From contig NW_004624747.1 in assembly GCF_000247695.1 (NCBI RefSeq), positions 14,197,946 through 14,261,945 on the forward strand: a stretch of DNA of 64,000 bases, written 5' to 3'. The notes under the pieces were generated by a model. The model searched no databases and was not told the origin of the DNA. It was given only the letters and a program-made list of their open reading frames with translations. This DNA comes from Heterocephalus glaber. Lineage: Eukaryota > Chordata > Mammalia > Rodentia > Bathyergidae. Below are positions 63,203-64,000 of this stretch, one piece after another. The position numbers were made by a program, and so were the translations under genes. Position 1 is the first letter of the stretch; each line of letters starts with the position of its first letter.

Positions 63203-64000
63203 TAGGAGGATACACAGGAAACTGTACCAGTGGTCTCCTTGAAGTAGGACGCAGTCACACTGGAGAGGTAATCAGGGGTGGAGCATGGCAGGCACAAAAT
63301 AAGAAAACACGCGAGTGTTTCTTTACAAAGGGATTATTTACACAGGTGTGGGTGTAGTGGTGTAGTGGAGCACGTGAGAGAGTGAGTAACTCAGGTGTAG
63401 AATTAACAAGGCTGTGTCTATTCCTAATCTTTATGGGACCAGGGGAGGGAGTAGTTACCAGCACCATGAAGGAGAAAGATCATGTTATGAAGCCCCGCTG
63501 AAGAGCAGCAGTGACCAACAGTCTGGAATCCAGTCTGAGGGAGACTTGCAGGAAGGATGCCCAGGGAGTGACTCCTTGGTCTTTTTCTCTGTTTGTCAGC
63601 TAGAACCTCCCAGGGCAACCCACCCTGAAGCCAGAGGACATGGGAGCCTGGCTAGTGCCACAGAGGTGCAAAATGAATACGGGGCAAGCAGAAGATATTT
63701 AGCACAGAATGGAACTTACTTTGCATTAGTTGCTTTTTGTGCTGTTAGATTCTTTTCCTAATCTACGTGCATACATTATTTGAACAATACACAATTAAAA
63801 ATAAAAGTCAATTCCCTCTCCCATTTTGCACACAGAAACGGAAAGAAAAGTGTTACTCTTTGAAAAGAAGGGGGAGGAACAAATGGCTTCCTAGTCCAGG
63901 CTCAAAGCGTGGCCACATCATTATTTCCCCAGAGGGCTGAGCATTCTAGGTGAGGCTGACAGATTGATCAGTACCAAGATGAGGCTGGAATTTCCTATTT
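63203..64000. other. Unassigned sequence to the window edge
   Basis: No firm repeat. A 115-codon frame (63414-63761) has no domain and an antisense frame overlaps it. 63340-63385 is GTG-rich. Confidence 0.4.

Overview
The window looks like a gene-poor stretch of mammalian nuclear DNA, from intergenic sequence or large introns. Its repeats point to a rodent outside the mouse/rat group. There are 7SL-derived B1-type monomers joined to a degenerate ID tail (B1-dID composites), a younger stand-alone SINE of the tRNA-Ala/ID type, rodent-style MaLR LTRs, and no mouse-type B2 elements that I could recognise. I also saw no squirrel-type ID tails of the CACATAAAAATAAA kind, so I lean towards a hystricognath-like or related lineage. 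That is memory-based inference, not proof. No bacterial-type genes, CRISPR arrays, rRNA or functional tRNA genes are present.

No complete protein-coding gene is visible, and nearly all open frames are chance or repeat-derived. Two short stretches do look like 3'-terminal coding exons on the + strand. One at 5925-6035 follows a pyrimidine tract and AG, and encodes a 36-residue tail with a transmembrane-like segment. One at 24556-24666 also follows a pyrimidine tract and AG, and encodes a 36-residue charged, acidic tail. Both are entered in phase 0. I cannot name the parent gene or genes, and both calls are provisional.

Layout: 1-5 kb has an L1 3' end, MIRs, a MaLR LTR, an L2 and a hAT fragment. 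5.9-8 kb has the first candidate exon, two young SINEs and a long purine tract. 8-16 kb has an L2/SINE mosaic and conserved-looking unique DNA. 16-24 kb has a MaLR LTR, an L1 3' end and many MIRs. 24-25 kb has the second candidate exon between a CArG box and an RFX-type palindrome. 25-33 kb is dominated by 3' fragments of old L1s. 33-41 kb has MIR, L2 and MaLR copies plus unique AT-rich DNA. 41.6-43.1 kb holds three DNA transposons in a row (MER1/Charlie3-like, MER20, MER2/Tigger-like). 45-46.4 kb is bounded by a striking 86-bp inverted repeat. 50.4-50.7 kb resembles a small CpG-richer promoter with an X-box. 51-53 kb is MIR-rich, 53-60 kb has MaLR LTRs and a nested insertion stack, and 60-63 kb has an old L1, an L1 3'UTR and simple repeats.

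Repeat names rest on recalled consensus sequences. Boundaries are approximate unless target-site duplications are stated.
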